A stretch of 64,000 bases of DNA from Frigoribacterium sp. VKM Ac-2836 (GTDB lineage Bacteria > Actinomycetota > Actinomycetes > Actinomycetales > Microbacteriaceae), in assembly GCF_013248995.1 (NCBI RefSeq), contig NZ_JABRPK010000002.1, positions 806,001 through 870,000 on the forward strand. Reading direction: 5' to 3'. The position numbers and the translations under genes are program-made. Under the pieces are notes generated by a model, which made no database searches, was not told the DNA's origin, and was given only the letters and a program-made list of their open reading frames with translations. How positions within the stretch are numbered: position 1 is the first letter of the stretch; each line of letters starts with the position of its first letter. Positions 16,601-25,732 of this stretch are shown in pieces.

Positions 16601-17560
16601 ATGAGCACTCCGCAGCCGCCCTACGGTTCGTCCGACGAGCCCCGTGACCCCCGCGACGAGAACGGACGAGGCGACCAGACGACTCCGTCGTCGGCGCCCC
16701 AGCCCCCGCAGCCCGTGTACGGCACGACGCCCCCGCCGAGCGCCCCCCAGCCCGGTCAGCCCCAGCCCGGCTACGGCCAGTCGCAGCAGCAGCAGCCCTA
16801 CGGTGGGCAGCAGGCACCCTACGGCGGCCCGACCGGGGCTCCGGCCTACGGGCAGGCCCCGCAGTCGCCGCAGGGTGGCAACGGACTCGGCATCGCCTCG
16901 ATCGTCGTCGGAGGCGTCGGGTTGCTGCTGTCGTTCATCGGCTTCGGCGTGATCCTGGCGATCGTCGGCCTCGTGCTCGGCATCATCGCGCTCGTCAAGA
17001 AGAAGGGCGCGCGCATGCTCGCCCTGATCGGCACGATCGTCTCGAGCCTCGGCGTGCTCATCGGCATCGCCGTCGTGATCGTCGGCATCGTCGTCGGTGT
17101 CGCCTCCGTCCAGGCCATCAACGAGTCGATGCCCACCAGTGGTTCCCTCGACCCGGGCGACTCCTCGTCCTCGGACGTCGACGCGTCGGCCGAGAACAAC
17201 GCCTTCGGCGACACCTTCGCCTACGACGACGGCCTCGCCGTGACGGTCTCGACCCCTGAGGCCTACACGCCCGGCGAGTACTCGAGCGGCGCCGACCAGG
17301 CGGCCTCCGTCGTCTTCACCGTGACCATCGAGAACGGCACCGACTCGAACTTCGAGCCGACCCCCTACGAGACGGCGACCTCGGGCGGCGTCGAGGCCAG
17401 CAAGGTCTACGACTCCGACATCGAGAGCTCGCCCACGACGGTCGTCCCGGCCGGTCAGTCGATCACCTACCGCGTCGTGTTCTCCGTGGCCGATGCCGAC
17501 CAGATCGTCTTCCAGATGTCCCCGTCCTTCGACTACGACGACGCGGTCTACACCAGCTGA
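16601..17560 (+). CDS. DUF4190/DUF4352-type membrane-anchored protein
   Basis: 319 residues in three parts. Residues 1-88 are a Pro/Gln/Gly/Tyr-rich disordered segment with repeated PYGG and QPGYG units. Residues 90-175 hold two or more membrane helices typical of DUF4190 (GIASIVVGGVGLLLSFIGFG and IVGLVLGIIALVKKKGARML). The rest is extracellular, with a low-complexity Ser/Asp linker and a DUF4352-like beta-sandwich (YDDGLAVTVSTPEAY, VVFTVTIENGTDSNFEP, SITYRVVFSVADA). Such proteins are envelope-exposed in actinobacteria, and their partners are unknown. A strong hairpin follows the gene. Confidence 0.82.
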   Translation: MSTPQPPYGSSDEPRDPRDENGRGDQTTPSSAPQPPQPVYGTTPPPSAPQPGQPQPGYGQSQQQQPYGGQQAPYGGPTGAPAYGQAPQSPQGGNGLGIASIVVGGVGLLLSFIGFGVILAIVGLVLGIIALVKKKGARMLALIGTIVSSLGVLIGIAVVIVGIVVGVASVQAINESMPTSGSLDPGDSSSSDVDASAENNAFGDTFAYDDGLAVTVSTPEAYTPGEYSSGADQAASVVFTVTIENGTDSNFEPTPYETATSGGVEASKVYDSDIESSPTTVVPAGQSITYRVVFSVADADQIVFQMSPSFDYDDAVYTS

Positions 17561-17594
17561 CCTGTCCCTTTACCGGTCACCGGCCCGCGCCGGG

Positions 17595-17625
17595 CGGAGC
17601 CCTCGTCGTCTCGACGGGGGCTCCG
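17595..17625 (+). terminator. Stem-loop after the DUF4190-type gene
   Basis: CGGAGCCCTCGTC pairs with GACGGGGGCTCCG, 13 bp with one T-G wobble (17595-17607 with 17613-17625) and a 5-nt loop. No T tract follows, as is common in high-GC actinobacteria. Confidence 0.75.
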
Positions 17626-17673
17626 TGGCGTCCTCGGTGACCGGCGCCGCGCCTCCTGCACCATGATGGACGG

Positions 17674-19272
17674 GTGCCTCAGACGACCCCGACCGACGCC
17701 TCGACGCCCCACCTCTCGACCGACCCCGAACTGCTCGCTCGACTGAGGGCCGACCTGGCGTCGTCCGGGTTCACGGTCGAGCGGCTGCAAGGTGCCGACG
17801 CGTGGGGATCGCATGCCGGGGCCGCCCTGTTCCGAGGTGAACGGGTCGCCGCCCGCCGAGCGCTGGCTCGCCGTGCCGACCGCGACTGGTCGATGCGTCC
17901 CACGGCCACGCTCGCGCTGGTGTTCCTGCTGGGCTGTCCTCAGGCCGTCGACGCGGTCGCCGAGGCGTTGCCGACCCTCGGGGTCGACGGCGCGGTCGCT
18001 CTCGGGCTCGTCGCGAGAGAAACCGACGGGGTCCGCGCGCTCGTCGACCTGCGCCCCTACGCGTTCGTCGACGCCTCGGGCGAGGCCAGCTGGTGGATCG
18101 CCTCCGACCTCGGTGAGCTCGTCGTCGAGGGTGCACTGCCTGAGGGCCACGTCCTCGGCGTCGGCGGGGCCTCGGCCACGCTCGCCGGCCTGATGATCTC
18201 GCGCCAGGTCGACCGGGCGCTCGATCTCGGCACGGGCTGTGGAATCCAGGCGCTGCACGCGGCCCGACACGCACGGCACGTGGTCGCCACCGACATCTCG
18301 CGACGGGCCCTCGACTTCGCCGCGTTCAACGCCGCCCTCAACCTCGTCGACGGCATCGAGCTGCGCCTGGGCAGCCTCTTCGAACCCGTCACCGGCGAGA
18401 CCTTCGATCACATCGTCTCGAACCCGCCGTTCGTCATCACGCCCCGAGCCGAGGGCGTCCCCGAGTACGAGTACCGCGACGGCGGAATGGTGGGCGACGA
18501 CCTCGTCGCCTCGGTCGTCGAGGGCCTCGGCCGCCATCTCGCTCCGGGTGGCGTGGCGCAGCTTCTGGGCAACTGGGAGTCCGGAGGCGCGGCCGCGGTC
18601 GCCGGCAAGCGGGGCGCCTATTCGGTCGCCGACTGGGCGGCCCGGGGCGACGTGCCCGTCGACGTCTGGGTCGTCGAGCGCGAGATCCAGGACCCCACCG
18701 CGTACGCCGAGACCTGGATCCGGGACGGCGGCACCCGGCCCGGCACCCCCGACTTCGAGCGTCTCTACGAGGCGTGGCTCGGCGACTTCGAGGCCCGAGA
18801 CGTCGTCGAGGTCGGGTTCGGCTACCTGACCGTGCGCCGACCCGTGGGCGACGCGAGACCGCCCGTGGTGCGCACGGAGCGCCTCCTCGGTGGCCTCGGC
18901 CAGAACGACGTCGGACTCGGCGCCCATCTGCTCGGAACCCTCGACGCGATCGACCTGCTGCGCGGCCTCGACGACGAGCAGCTGGCCGCGCGCCGCTTGG
19001 TCGTGGCCGGTGACGTCACCGAAGAACGGCACTATTGGCCGGGCAACGACGACCCGACGGTCATCTCGCTGCGGCAGGGAGGCGGCTTCGCCCGGACCGT
19101 CGACTCGGGCACGGCCCTGTCGGCGCTGGTCGGTGCCTGCGACGGCGAGCTCAGCGTGGGCGCGATCATCGGTGCACTCGCCCAGCTTCTCGCGGCGGAC
19201 GAGCACGAGCTGCGGGCCGAGCTGCTGCCGCAGGTGCGCGAGCTCGTGACGACGGGCATGCTGCGCCTCTGA
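17674..19272 (+). CDS. Class I SAM-dependent methyltransferase, DUF7059-type N-terminus
   Basis: 532 residues. The N-terminal third (DPELLARLRADLASSGFTV onward) is a helical domain common in actinobacterial relatives. The middle is a Rossmann methyltransferase with RALDLGTGCGIQALHAA, HVVATDISRRALDFAAFNA, and the catalytic-type motif VSNPPFVI. NPPF/Y motifs occur in enzymes that methylate amide or exocyclic amino nitrogens, such as PrmC and rRNA or DNA N-methyltransferases. The C-terminal 130 residues form a winged-helix-like region. Exact substrate unknown. The start is GTG, 6 nt after CATGAT, possibly leaderless. Confidence 0.85.
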   Translation: MPQTTPTDASTPHLSTDPELLARLRADLASSGFTVERLQGADAWGSHAGAALFRGERVAARRALARRADRDWSMRPTATLALVFLLGCPQAVDAVAEALPTLGVDGAVALGLVARETDGVRALVDLRPYAFVDASGEASWWIASDLGELVVEGALPEGHVLGVGGASATLAGLMISRQVDRALDLGTGCGIQALHAARHARHVVATDISRRALDFAAFNAALNLVDGIELRLGSLFEPVTGETFDHIVSNPPFVITPRAEGVPEYEYRDGGMVGDDLVASVVEGLGRHLAPGGVAQLLGNWESGGAAAVAGKRGAYSVADWAARGDVPVDVWVVEREIQDPTAYAETWIRDGGTRPGTPDFERLYEAWLGDFEARDVVEVGFGYLTVRRPVGDARPPVVRTERLLGGLGQNDVGLGAHLLGTLDAIDLLRGLDDEQLAARRLVVAGDVTEERHYWPGNDDPTVISLRQGGGFARTVDSGTALSALVGACDGELSVGAIIGALAQLLAADEHELRAELLPQVRELVTTGMLRL

Positions 19273-19283
19273 ACCGCGAGCGA

Positions 19284-19874
19284 TCAGGAGGGGGTCGCCA
19301 CCCCCGCGAGCGCGAGGCGCCAGACGAGCTCGACGTGTTCGGCCATGTCGGTCCCGGGGTCGAGCATCCACTGGATCTGCATGCCGTCGCTGACCGCGAG
19401 CAGCACCGTCGCGAGGCGGGTGGGGTCGACGCCGGCGGGCACCTCGCCCCGGTCCTGTCGGTCGGCGATCGCGCCGGCCACCTGGGCGCGGATCGACGCG
19501 TATCGCTCGGCGAAGTAGGCGTGGGCGGCATGGCTCGGGTCGCTCGTCGCGGCCGTCGACATGCTCGCGAAGAGCTGGACGAGTCCCGGGACGTCGGCAT
19601 TGTGCCGGATGACCGCGATGAGCTGCTCGACGATGTCGACGTGTTCGTCGGCGAGGGCGTAGTCGACCTCGTCGCGTCGGCGGAGGATGGCCGTGAACAG
19701 CTCGTCCTTGCTGTCGAAGTAGTGCAGCAGTCCGGCCTGGCTGAGGCCGACCGAGTCGGCGAGTTCTCTGACCGAGGTACCGCGGAATCCGTTGCGGGCG
19801 ACCACGTCGAGCGCGGTGTCGAGGATCTCGGTGCGCTTGGCGACACCCTTCGCGTACGAACCCCGTTGTGCCAT
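19284..19874 (-). CDS. TetR/AcrR family transcriptional regulator
   Basis: 196-residue repressor-type protein. The HTH is in residues 12-58 (RTEILDTALDVVARNGFRGT, VRELADSVGLSQAGLLHYF, SKDELFTAILRRRD), and an all-helical ligand domain of unknown specificity follows. The ATG lies 6 nt after TAGCCT (complement of 19881-19886), a leaderless start. It is convergent with the methyltransferase (12-bp gap) and separated from the downstream-lying epimerase gene by a long hairpin. The likely target is unclear; the epimerase or the regulator itself are the nearest candidates. Confidence 0.92.
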   Translation of the reverse strand: MAQRGSYAKGVAKRTEILDTALDVVARNGFRGTSVRELADSVGLSQAGLLHYFDSKDELFTAILRRRDEVDYALADEHVDIVEQLIAVIRHNADVPGLVQLFASMSTAATSDPSHAAHAYFAERYASIRAQVAGAIADRQDRGEVPAGVDPTRLATVLLAVSDGMQIQWMLDPGTDMAEHVELVWRLALAGVATPS

Positions 19875-19926
19875 GCGGCCAGGCTAGTGCCGGTGCTGCT
19901 CGAGGGGCGAGGCACCTCTCGTGACG

Positions 19927-19969
19927 CGACCCGCGCCTCCTGGTCCGTCGGACGAGGAGGCGCGGGTCG
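19927..19969. terminator. Hairpin built from two inverted GGAGGCGCGG copies
   Basis: A 15-bp perfect stem, with CGACCCGCGCCTCCT (19927-19941) pairing to AGGAGGCGCGGGTCG (19955-19969). The loop of 13 nt itself has GTCC/GGAC complementarity. It lies upstream of the TetR gene start and ahead of the stop of no convergent partner, so it could insulate TetR from read-through or act as a structured DNA or RNA site. One of two such paired copies in the window. Confidence 0.65.
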
Positions 19970-19988
19970 TCGATTCGATCGTCGAGCG

Positions 19989-20891
19989 TCAGCCGCGGTG
20001 GTTGCCGGTGCGCTCGCCCCACTCGCGCCACGAGTACTCGGGCACGAAGCCGAGCAGGTCGCGGGCCTTGTCGCTGCTGAGCAGGGGCTCGACGCCCTCG
20101 ACGGCCCGGCGTTTCTCGACCTGGGGCCAGTACTGCTCGGCGAGGACGGCCGTCGGGGTGTTCATCACCGTGTCGGAGGCGGCGATGATGAACGCCTCGA
20201 ACCCGACGAGGTCGCTCTCGAGCGCCCGGCGCACGGCCTGCGCGCCGTCGCGGGCATCGATGTACGAGAACAGGTTGAAGGTGCGCTTCTCGGGGGTCTC
20301 GTCGAAGGGGTACTCCGAGTAGTCGCCGTCGTCCATCACGTTCGAGAAGCGCAGGCCGATCAGCTTGAGCTGGCGGTCCCAGCGGGTGAAGTGCCGCGCC
20401 ATCTCCTCCTCGACGGCCTTGCCGAGCGAGTACGACGACTCGGGTCGCACCGGGTACTCCTCGTCGAGGGGCAGGTAGGGCGGGTCGATGTCGAAGGGGA
20501 TGCCCAGCAGGGTCTCGCTCGAGGCCCACACGACGTTGCGGATCTTGGCGGCGCGGGCTGCGGCGAACACGTTGTAGCTCGAGGTGACGTTGTTCGTGAA
20601 CAGCGCGGCGTTCGGCACCAGGCCGGGTGCCGGGATCGCTCCGAGGTGCACGACGGCGTCGATGTGGTCGTACCGGTCGTCGACACTGGTCAGGGCCTGG
20701 GCGACCTGGCCGTAGTCGGTCAGGTCGACCTTGACGAACACGACGCCCTCGACGGGGTCGGGGCTGGGCACCCGGTCGAGCAGGACGACCTCGTAGCCGT
20801 GTTCGGCGAGGTCGCGGACGACGGCTCGGCCGAGCTTGCCGCTGCCGCCGGTGACGGCGACTCGGGTGGTGGGGGTGCGGGGAGACGACAT
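19989..20891 (-). CDS. NAD-dependent epimerase/dehydratase (uronate dehydrogenase-like)
   Basis: 300-residue extended SDR. The Rossmann loop is AVTGGSGKLGRAVVRDLAEHG (start), with the binding strand VVLLDR. The catalytic region has VVWASSETLLG with the active-site Ser, and SSYSLGKAVEEEMARH with the YxxxK pair. The C-terminal substrate part contains GLRFSNVMDD. Sugar-acid or nucleotide-sugar oxidation or epimerisation is typical; the exact substrate cannot be read from sequence. The ATG at 20891 has an AAAGGG ribosome site. The upstream frame to 21482 is not coding. Confidence 0.87.
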   Translation of the reverse strand: MSSPRTPTTRVAVTGGSGKLGRAVVRDLAEHGYEVVLLDRVPSPDPVEGVVFVKVDLTDYGQVAQALTSVDDRYDHIDAVVHLGAIPAPGLVPNAALFTNNVTSSYNVFAAARAAKIRNVVWASSETLLGIPFDIDPPYLPLDEEYPVRPESSYSLGKAVEEEMARHFTRWDRQLKLIGLRFSNVMDDGDYSEYPFDETPEKRTFNLFSYIDARDGAQAVRRALESDLVGFEAFIIAASDTVMNTPTAVLAEQYWPQVEKRRAVEGVEPLLSSDKARDLLGFVPEYSWREWGERTGNHRG

Positions 20892-21129
20892 CGTCGGCCC
20901 TTTCTGCCGGGAGCCCGGCGGGTCTGGGGATGCGCGGATCGGGCTGCGCACCTCCTTCGTTTCTACTAGTCGCCGGGCGTCCGTGGTCGGACACGCGTGG
21001 CCCGGGTGGACTTCGTCCCGACCTCTCGGGAGGCGCGGTGCCGGCCGCGATCCGCTGGGAGCCGTGTCGGAGGTGACGGGTAGCTTCGGGCTGACCGGGG
21101 TCGAGCGTCGACCCCCGAGAGAGGCCACC

Positions 21130-21312
21130 ATGAGCACGCCCACGAACCCCGCGAACCACGACGCCGACGAGCGCACCGATCCGGCCGCCGTGCACGGCGA
21201 CGGCGCCGAACCCGTCGAGCTCCACGGCGAGTCGCCGGCCGACGAGGCCGCCGTCGAAGGTGCCGTCGACCAGGTCGACGGTCTGCTGGGCGGCCCGGGA
21301 CGCATCGCCTGA
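21130..21312 (+). CDS. Small acidic hypothetical protein
   Basis: 60 residues, strongly acidic, rich in Ala, Asp and Glu (DADERTDPAAVHGDGAEPVE), with a C-terminal EGAVDQVDGLLGGPGRIA that could form a short helix. No domain recognised. A GAGAGAGG ribosome site precedes the ATG, and a TAGCTT -10-like box lies about 50 nt upstream. It is convergent with the flavin reductase gene with 12 bp between stops. Plausibly real, but short and low complexity. Confidence 0.6.
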   Translation: MSTPTNPANHDADERTDPAAVHGDGAEPVELHGESPADEAAVEGAVDQVDGLLGGPGRIA

Positions 21313-21324
21313 GCCCGGGGTGCG

Positions 21325-21822
21325 TCAGCCGATCGGCTGCAACGAGTGGAAGGCGGCGCCGTGATAGACGAGCGGTGCCGCCGTGTCGTCCACCTCGGCC
21401 CCGAGCACCTGCAAGATGACGACGACGTGGTCGCCCGCCGGGACCTCCCGGTGGACGACGCACTCGAGCCGCAGCGGAGCACCCGAGACCAGGACGGCGC
21501 CGTCGACGGTGACGACGTGGTCGACGTCGGTGAACCGGGCGGCGCGGTCGCGCGACGAGAGTCGACGGCAGAGCGGACCCTGGTCGGCGGAGAGCACCGA
21601 GACGCCGAGGCTCGATGCCGTGCGGAGGCGGGCCCACGTGGCCGAGTCGTGCCGTGCGGCGAACGTCACCATGGGCGGGTCGAACGACGCCCCCACCGTG
21701 AAGCTCGAGACGACCATGCCGTCGGGTCCGTCGTCGCCCGAGGCGGCGAGGGCGGCGACACCGCTCGGGAAGGCGGCGAACGCGGAGCGCTCCACCGGGG
21801 CGAGCGACGTGGTGCGGGTCAT
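21325..21822 (-). CDS. Flavin reductase family protein
   Basis: 165-residue FMN-binding split-barrel flavin reductase, which supplies reduced FMN to a monooxygenase using NAD(P)H. Seen: FPSGVAALAASGDDGPDGM, VSSFTVGASFDPPMVTFAARHDSATW, and the C-terminal RLECVVHREVPAGDHVVVIL with the conserved GDH loop. No monooxygenase partner lies adjacent. An 18-bp palindrome directly upstream suggests a dedicated repressor. A GGGAG ribosome site precedes the ATG. Confidence 0.88.
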   Translation of the reverse strand: MTRTTSLAPVERSAFAAFPSGVAALAASGDDGPDGMVVSSFTVGASFDPPMVTFAARHDSATWARLRTASSLGVSVLSADQGPLCRRLSSRDRAARFTDVDHVVTVDGAVLVSGAPLRLECVVHREVPAGDHVVVILQVLGAEVDDTAAPLVYHGAAFHSLQPIG

Positions 21823-21841
21823 GGGGCTCCCGTCGAGACGT

Positions 21842-21869
21842 GTGAACCAGGTGGTTCACCGCGACGTTA
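21842..21869 (-). promoter_or_regulatory. Operator palindrome and -10 of the flavin reductase gene
   Basis: GTGAACCA and TGGTTCAC form perfect 8-bp arms separated by GG (21842-21859), 19 bp upstream of the start codon. A -10 candidate TAACGT (complement of 21864-21869) lies 4 bp away, so a protein bound here would block transcription start. The geometry fits a TetR-, MarR- or GntR-type dimer; the regulator is not identified. Confidence 0.7.
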
Positions 21870-22313
21870 GCCGTCGGGTGTTTCATCCGGATTACGCGCT
21901 CGTCCGACTCACCTGGAAGTCACCCGCCATGGCGGGGGCCCGGCGAGGTACGGTGTAGTGCGCTCACCGGCTGGTTACCGGGGCGCCCGTTCCCGACGAG
22001 CGGCTGTCGAACCCAGCGTGGTCTCCTGATCCGACTCCGTGAGGTCGTCGGCCGTGGGTCCGGTGGGCACGCCCTGGTCCGAGCTCTGCTCGTCGACCGG
22101 GGCGTGCCCTCTTCTCATTCCCCTCGTCGACCGCGCCTCCTTCGGGTCGCGGGTCGCGCCTCCTCGTGATTTACTTGAGATCCTCTCACCTCGTGGAGGT
22201 TCAGGGCACGAGGCGAGGGACCGGCCGCGGGGCCGTCCCGACGTCCCCGCGGTCGGACGACCCGTCCGTGGTCGTCGCCGGCGGCCCGGTCGATGGTGCA
22301 GGGTTGACTCATC
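21870..22313. other. Intergenic region before the Ski2-like helicase
   Basis: About 440 bp without a supportable gene. It holds the upstream promoter area of the flavin reductase gene, an exact CCGCGCCTCC copy at 22131 and a one-mismatch copy at 22154 in direct repeat, and the AT-richer stretch GTGATTTACTTGAG near 22168 that may belong to the helicase promoter. I find no RNA gene or terminator. Confidence 0.5.
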
Positions 22314-24884
22314 ATGTCGCCCGCTCCCACCGCCCCCCTCGCCGCCCTGCTCCCGTCGTCGCCGGGTGCGGACTCGTACGACGCCGACACGGCGTACACG
22401 GCCTTCGCCGAGTGGGCCGAGTCACGGGGTCTACCGCTCTACCCTGCCCAGGACGAGGCGATGATGGAGCTCGTCGGCGGCGCGTCGGTGATCCTCAGCA
22501 CGCCGACCGGCACCGGCAAGTCGCTCGTCGCGGCCGGCGCCCACTTCGTCGCCCTGAGCCAGGGGGGACGTTCGTACTACACGGCCCCGATCAAGGCTCT
22601 CGTCAGTGAGAAGTTCTTCGCCCTGGTCGAGCTCTTCGGACCCGAGAACGTCGGCATGGTGACCGGTGACTCGTCGGTCAACGCCGACGCTCCCATCATC
22701 TGCTGCACCGCCGAGATCCTCGCGAACCTGGCCCTGCGGCACGGGTCCGACGCGGACGTGGACCAAGTCGTCATGGACGAGTTCCACTTCTACGGCGACC
22801 AGTCGCGCGGGTGGGCCTGGCAGGTGCCCCTGTTGCTGCTGCCACGCGCGCAGTTCCTGCTCATGTCGGCGACCCTCGGCGACGTCACCCGCATCACCGA
22901 CGACCTCGCGCGGCGGACCGGTCGACCCGTCGCTCGGGTCACCGGCGTCGAGCGTCCCGTGCCGCTGCACTACTTCTACGCTCAGACGCCCGTGCAAGAG
23001 ACGGTCGAAGAGCTGCTCTCGACGGGCGAGGCGCCCGTCTACGTCGTGCATTTCTCCCAGGCCGCGGCGCTCGAGCGGGCGCAGGCGCTCTCGAGCATCA
23101 AGGTAGCCAGTCGTGAGCAACGCGACGAGATCGCCGAGCTGATCGGCGGCTTCCGGTTCAGCACCGGTTTCGGCAAGACGCTCAACCGCCTTGTGCGCTC
23201 GGGCATCGGCGTGCACCACGCGGGCATGCTGCCCAAGTACCGACGCCTCGTCGAACAACTCGCGCAGCGAGGGTTGCTGCGGGTCATCTGCGGCACGGAC
23301 ACGCTCGGCGTGGGCATCAACGTCCCGATCCGTACCGTGCTGCTGACGGCGCTGACCAAGTTCGACGGCACCCGCATGCGTCAGTTGAGCGCGCGCGAGT
23401 TCCACCAGATCGCCGGCCGGGCCGGCCGCGCGGGCTACGACACCTCGGGCACGGTCACGCTGCAGGCCCCTGAGCACGAGATCGACAACCTCAAGCAGAT
23501 CGAGCGGGCCGGTGACGACCCGAAGAAGAAACGCAAGATCGTCCGCAAGAAGGCGCCCGACGGGTTCGTGTCGTGGGGCGAGCCCAGCTTCACCAAGCTG
23601 ATCGCGGCCGAGCCCGAAGCGCTGACCTCGCACATGCAGGTGACCCACGCCATGTTGCTCAACGTCATCGGGCGGGGCGGTGACGTCTTCGGCAACGTGC
23701 GCTCGCTGGTCTTCGACAACCACGAGCCACTCGTCAAGCAGTACGCCATGGCGCGGCAGGCCATCTCGATCTATCGGACGCTGCGCACCGCCGAGGTCGT
23801 CGTGCAAGAGGCCTCGGCCGACGGGGGCGCCCCGACGATCCGCCTGACGGTCGACCTGCAGGCGAACTTCGCCCTGAACCAGCCGCTGTCTCCCTTCGCT
23901 CTGGCCACCTTCGAGGTGCTCGACGTCGAATCGCCCACCTACGCGCTCGACATGGTCTCGGTGGTCGAGGCCACGCTCGACGACCCCCGGCCGATCCTCT
24001 CGCAGCAGCAGTTCAAGGCCCGGGGTGAAGCCGTCGCCGCGATGAAGTCCGAGGGCATCGAGTACGACCAGCGCATGGAGCTGCTCGAAGAGGTCACCTG
24101 GCCCAAGCCGCTCGACGAGCTGCTCACCGCCCTGTTCGAGACCTACGCGGCATCGCAACCCTGGATCGGTGACTTCGCGCTCAGCCCGAAGTCGGTCGTG
24201 CGCGACCTCTACGAACGAGCGATGACGTTCGGCGACTTCGTGAACTTCTACGGGTTGGCACGCTCCGAGGGCCTCGTGCTGCGCTACCTCTCGGACGCCT
24301 TCCGCGCTCTGCGGCAGACGGTGCCCGACGAGGCGAAGACCGACGAACTGGTCGACGTGATCGAGTGGCTCGGCGAGCTCGTCCGCCAGGTCGACTCGAG
24401 CCTGCTCGACGAGTGGGAAGAGATGGTCAATCCTCGCGAGGTCGAGACGCACGACGAGATCGTGCCGCCGACCCTGCGCAACCTGACCGCCAACGCGCGG
24501 GCCTTCCGCATCATGGTGCGCAACGAGCTGTTCCGTCGCGTCGAGCTGGCGGCCCGCGACGACGCCGACGCGCTCGGCGCCCTCGACGCGGGCTCGGGCT
24601 GGGACGCCGACCGATGGGGAGAGGCACTCGACCGGTACTACGACGAGTACGACTCGATCGGCACCGACGCCACGGCCCGGGGACCGCAGATGCTGCAGAT
24701 CGAGCAGCTGCCCACGGTGTGGCGCGTGCGGCAGATCCTGGCCGACCCCGAGGGCGACCACGACTTCGGCATCTCGGCCGTCGTGGACCTCGCCTCGAGC
24801 GACGAGCGTGGCGAGGCCGTCGTGACCGTGACGGCCGTCGGTCCGGCCTCCGAGCGGAGCCGACCGTCACCCGTCGAGGGGTAA
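22314..24884 (+). CDS. Ski2-like DEAD/DEAH-box helicase with DUF3516
   Basis: 856-residue superfamily 2 helicase conserved in actinobacteria, probably acting on RNA. Motifs: Walker A STPTGTGKSLVAAGAH (about residues 62-77), motif Ib TGDSSV, the DExH box VVMDEFHFYGDQ, motif III LMSATLGD, the second RecA domain with VHHAGMLPKYRR and CGTDTLGVGIN, and motif VI HQIAGRAGRAGYD. The C-terminal half is DUF3516, all helical. A Lys-rich stretch near residue 405 (KKKRKIVRKK) suggests nucleic-acid contact. The start is an ATG without a strong ribosome site. It probably forms a transcription unit with the SDR gene that follows. Confidence 0.93.
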   Translation: MSPAPTAPLAALLPSSPGADSYDADTAYTAFAEWAESRGLPLYPAQDEAMMELVGGASVILSTPTGTGKSLVAAGAHFVALSQGGRSYYTAPIKALVSEKFFALVELFGPENVGMVTGDSSVNADAPIICCTAEILANLALRHGSDADVDQVVMDEFHFYGDQSRGWAWQVPLLLLPRAQFLLMSATLGDVTRITDDLARRTGRPVARVTGVERPVPLHYFYAQTPVQETVEELLSTGEAPVYVVHFSQAAALERAQALSSIKVASREQRDEIAELIGGFRFSTGFGKTLNRLVRSGIGVHHAGMLPKYRRLVEQLAQRGLLRVICGTDTLGVGINVPIRTVLLTALTKFDGTRMRQLSAREFHQIAGRAGRAGYDTSGTVTLQAPEHEIDNLKQIERAGDDPKKKRKIVRKKAPDGFVSWGEPSFTKLIAAEPEALTSHMQVTHAMLLNVIGRGGDVFGNVRSLVFDNHEPLVKQYAMARQAISIYRTLRTAEVVVQEASADGGAPTIRLTVDLQANFALNQPLSPFALATFEVLDVESPTYALDMVSVVEATLDDPRPILSQQQFKARGEAVAAMKSEGIEYDQRMELLEEVTWPKPLDELLTALFETYAASQPWIGDFALSPKSVVRDLYERAMTFGDFVNFYGLARSEGLVLRYLSDAFRALRQTVPDEAKTDELVDVIEWLGELVRQVDSSLLDEWEEMVNPREVETHDEIVPPTLRNLTANARAFRIMVRNELFRRVELAARDDADALGALDAGSGWDADRWGEALDRYYDEYDSIGTDATARGPQMLQIEQLPTVWRVRQILADPEGDHDFGISAVVDLASSDERGEAVVTVTAVGPASERSRPSPVEG

Positions 24885-24953
24885 CCTCGTAGGGTCGTGC
24901 CACACCCCGGCAGCAGACCAGCTCCGCCCGCGTTCCACCACGAAGAGGTCGCC

Positions 24954-25715
24954 ATGTCTCGTCTGTCCGGCAAAGTCGCCATCGTCACCGGGGCCGCCTC
25001 GGGCATCGGCGAGGCGATCGTCCGCCGGTTCGCCGACGAGGGAGCCCGCGTCGTCGCGACCGACATCGTCGACGGGTCGGCCGTCGCGGCCGAGACGGGG
25101 GCCGAGTTCGTGCAGCACGACGTCGCCAACGGCGGCGACTGGAAACGCGTGATGGACCGCATCGCCGACCACTACGGGCGACTCGACGTACTCGTCAACA
25201 ACGCCGGCATCGTCTCGGGCCAATCGATCGACGTCACCCAGCTCGAGAGCTGGAACCGCGTCTTCGCCGTCAACGTCACGGGCGTCATGCTCGGCACGCG
25301 CTTCGCCATCGAGCAGATGCGGGCGAATCCCGACGGCGAGGGCGGGTCCATCATCAACCTGGCCCCGGCGACGTCGTTCCTCGGCTTCGGCGACGACGCG
25401 GCCTACACCGCGAGCAAGCACGCCCTGGTCGGCCTGACGCGGTCGAGCGCCGCGCACGCCGCCCAAGAGGGGTGGAACATCCGCATCAACTCACTGCACC
25501 CCGGCCCGACCGACACGGCGCTCTTCCGCCGTCAGGTCGAGGCCCAGCCGCAGGTGCTCGAGGCGTTCCGGGCGATGAGCCCGCGGGGTCGCCTGGCCAA
25601 ACCCGACGAGGTCGCCGGCCTCGCCCTGCACCTCGCGAGCGACGACTCGGCCTTCTCGACCGGCGCGCAGTTCGTCGTCGACGGCGGCCTGTCGAGCACG
25701 CACCCCTCGATGTAG
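24954..25715 (+). CDS. Short-chain dehydrogenase/reductase
   Basis: 253-residue classical SDR. The cofactor loop is GKVAIVTGAASGIGEAIV (residues 6-23), with Asp at the end of beta-2 (VVATDIVD) pointing to NAD(H). NNAGIVSG and a C-terminal GAQFVVDGG are present. The catalytic YxxxK is YTASK, but the Ser normally 13 residues before this Tyr is replaced: the segment reads INLAPATSFLGFGDDAAY, with Pro at that place and a Ser three residues later. Activity may be altered. The ATG at 24954 follows GAAGAGG. It lies 69 bp downstream of the helicase gene. Confidence 0.88.
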   Translation: MSRLSGKVAIVTGAASGIGEAIVRRFADEGARVVATDIVDGSAVAAETGAEFVQHDVANGGDWKRVMDRIADHYGRLDVLVNNAGIVSGQSIDVTQLESWNRVFAVNVTGVMLGTRFAIEQMRANPDGEGGSIINLAPATSFLGFGDDAAYTASKHALVGLTRSSAAHAAQEGWNIRINSLHPGPTDTALFRRQVEAQPQVLEAFRAMSPRGRLAKPDEVAGLALHLASDDSAFSTGAQFVVDGGLSSTHPSM

Positions 25716-25732
25716 CTTTCGGCGCGGCGCGA

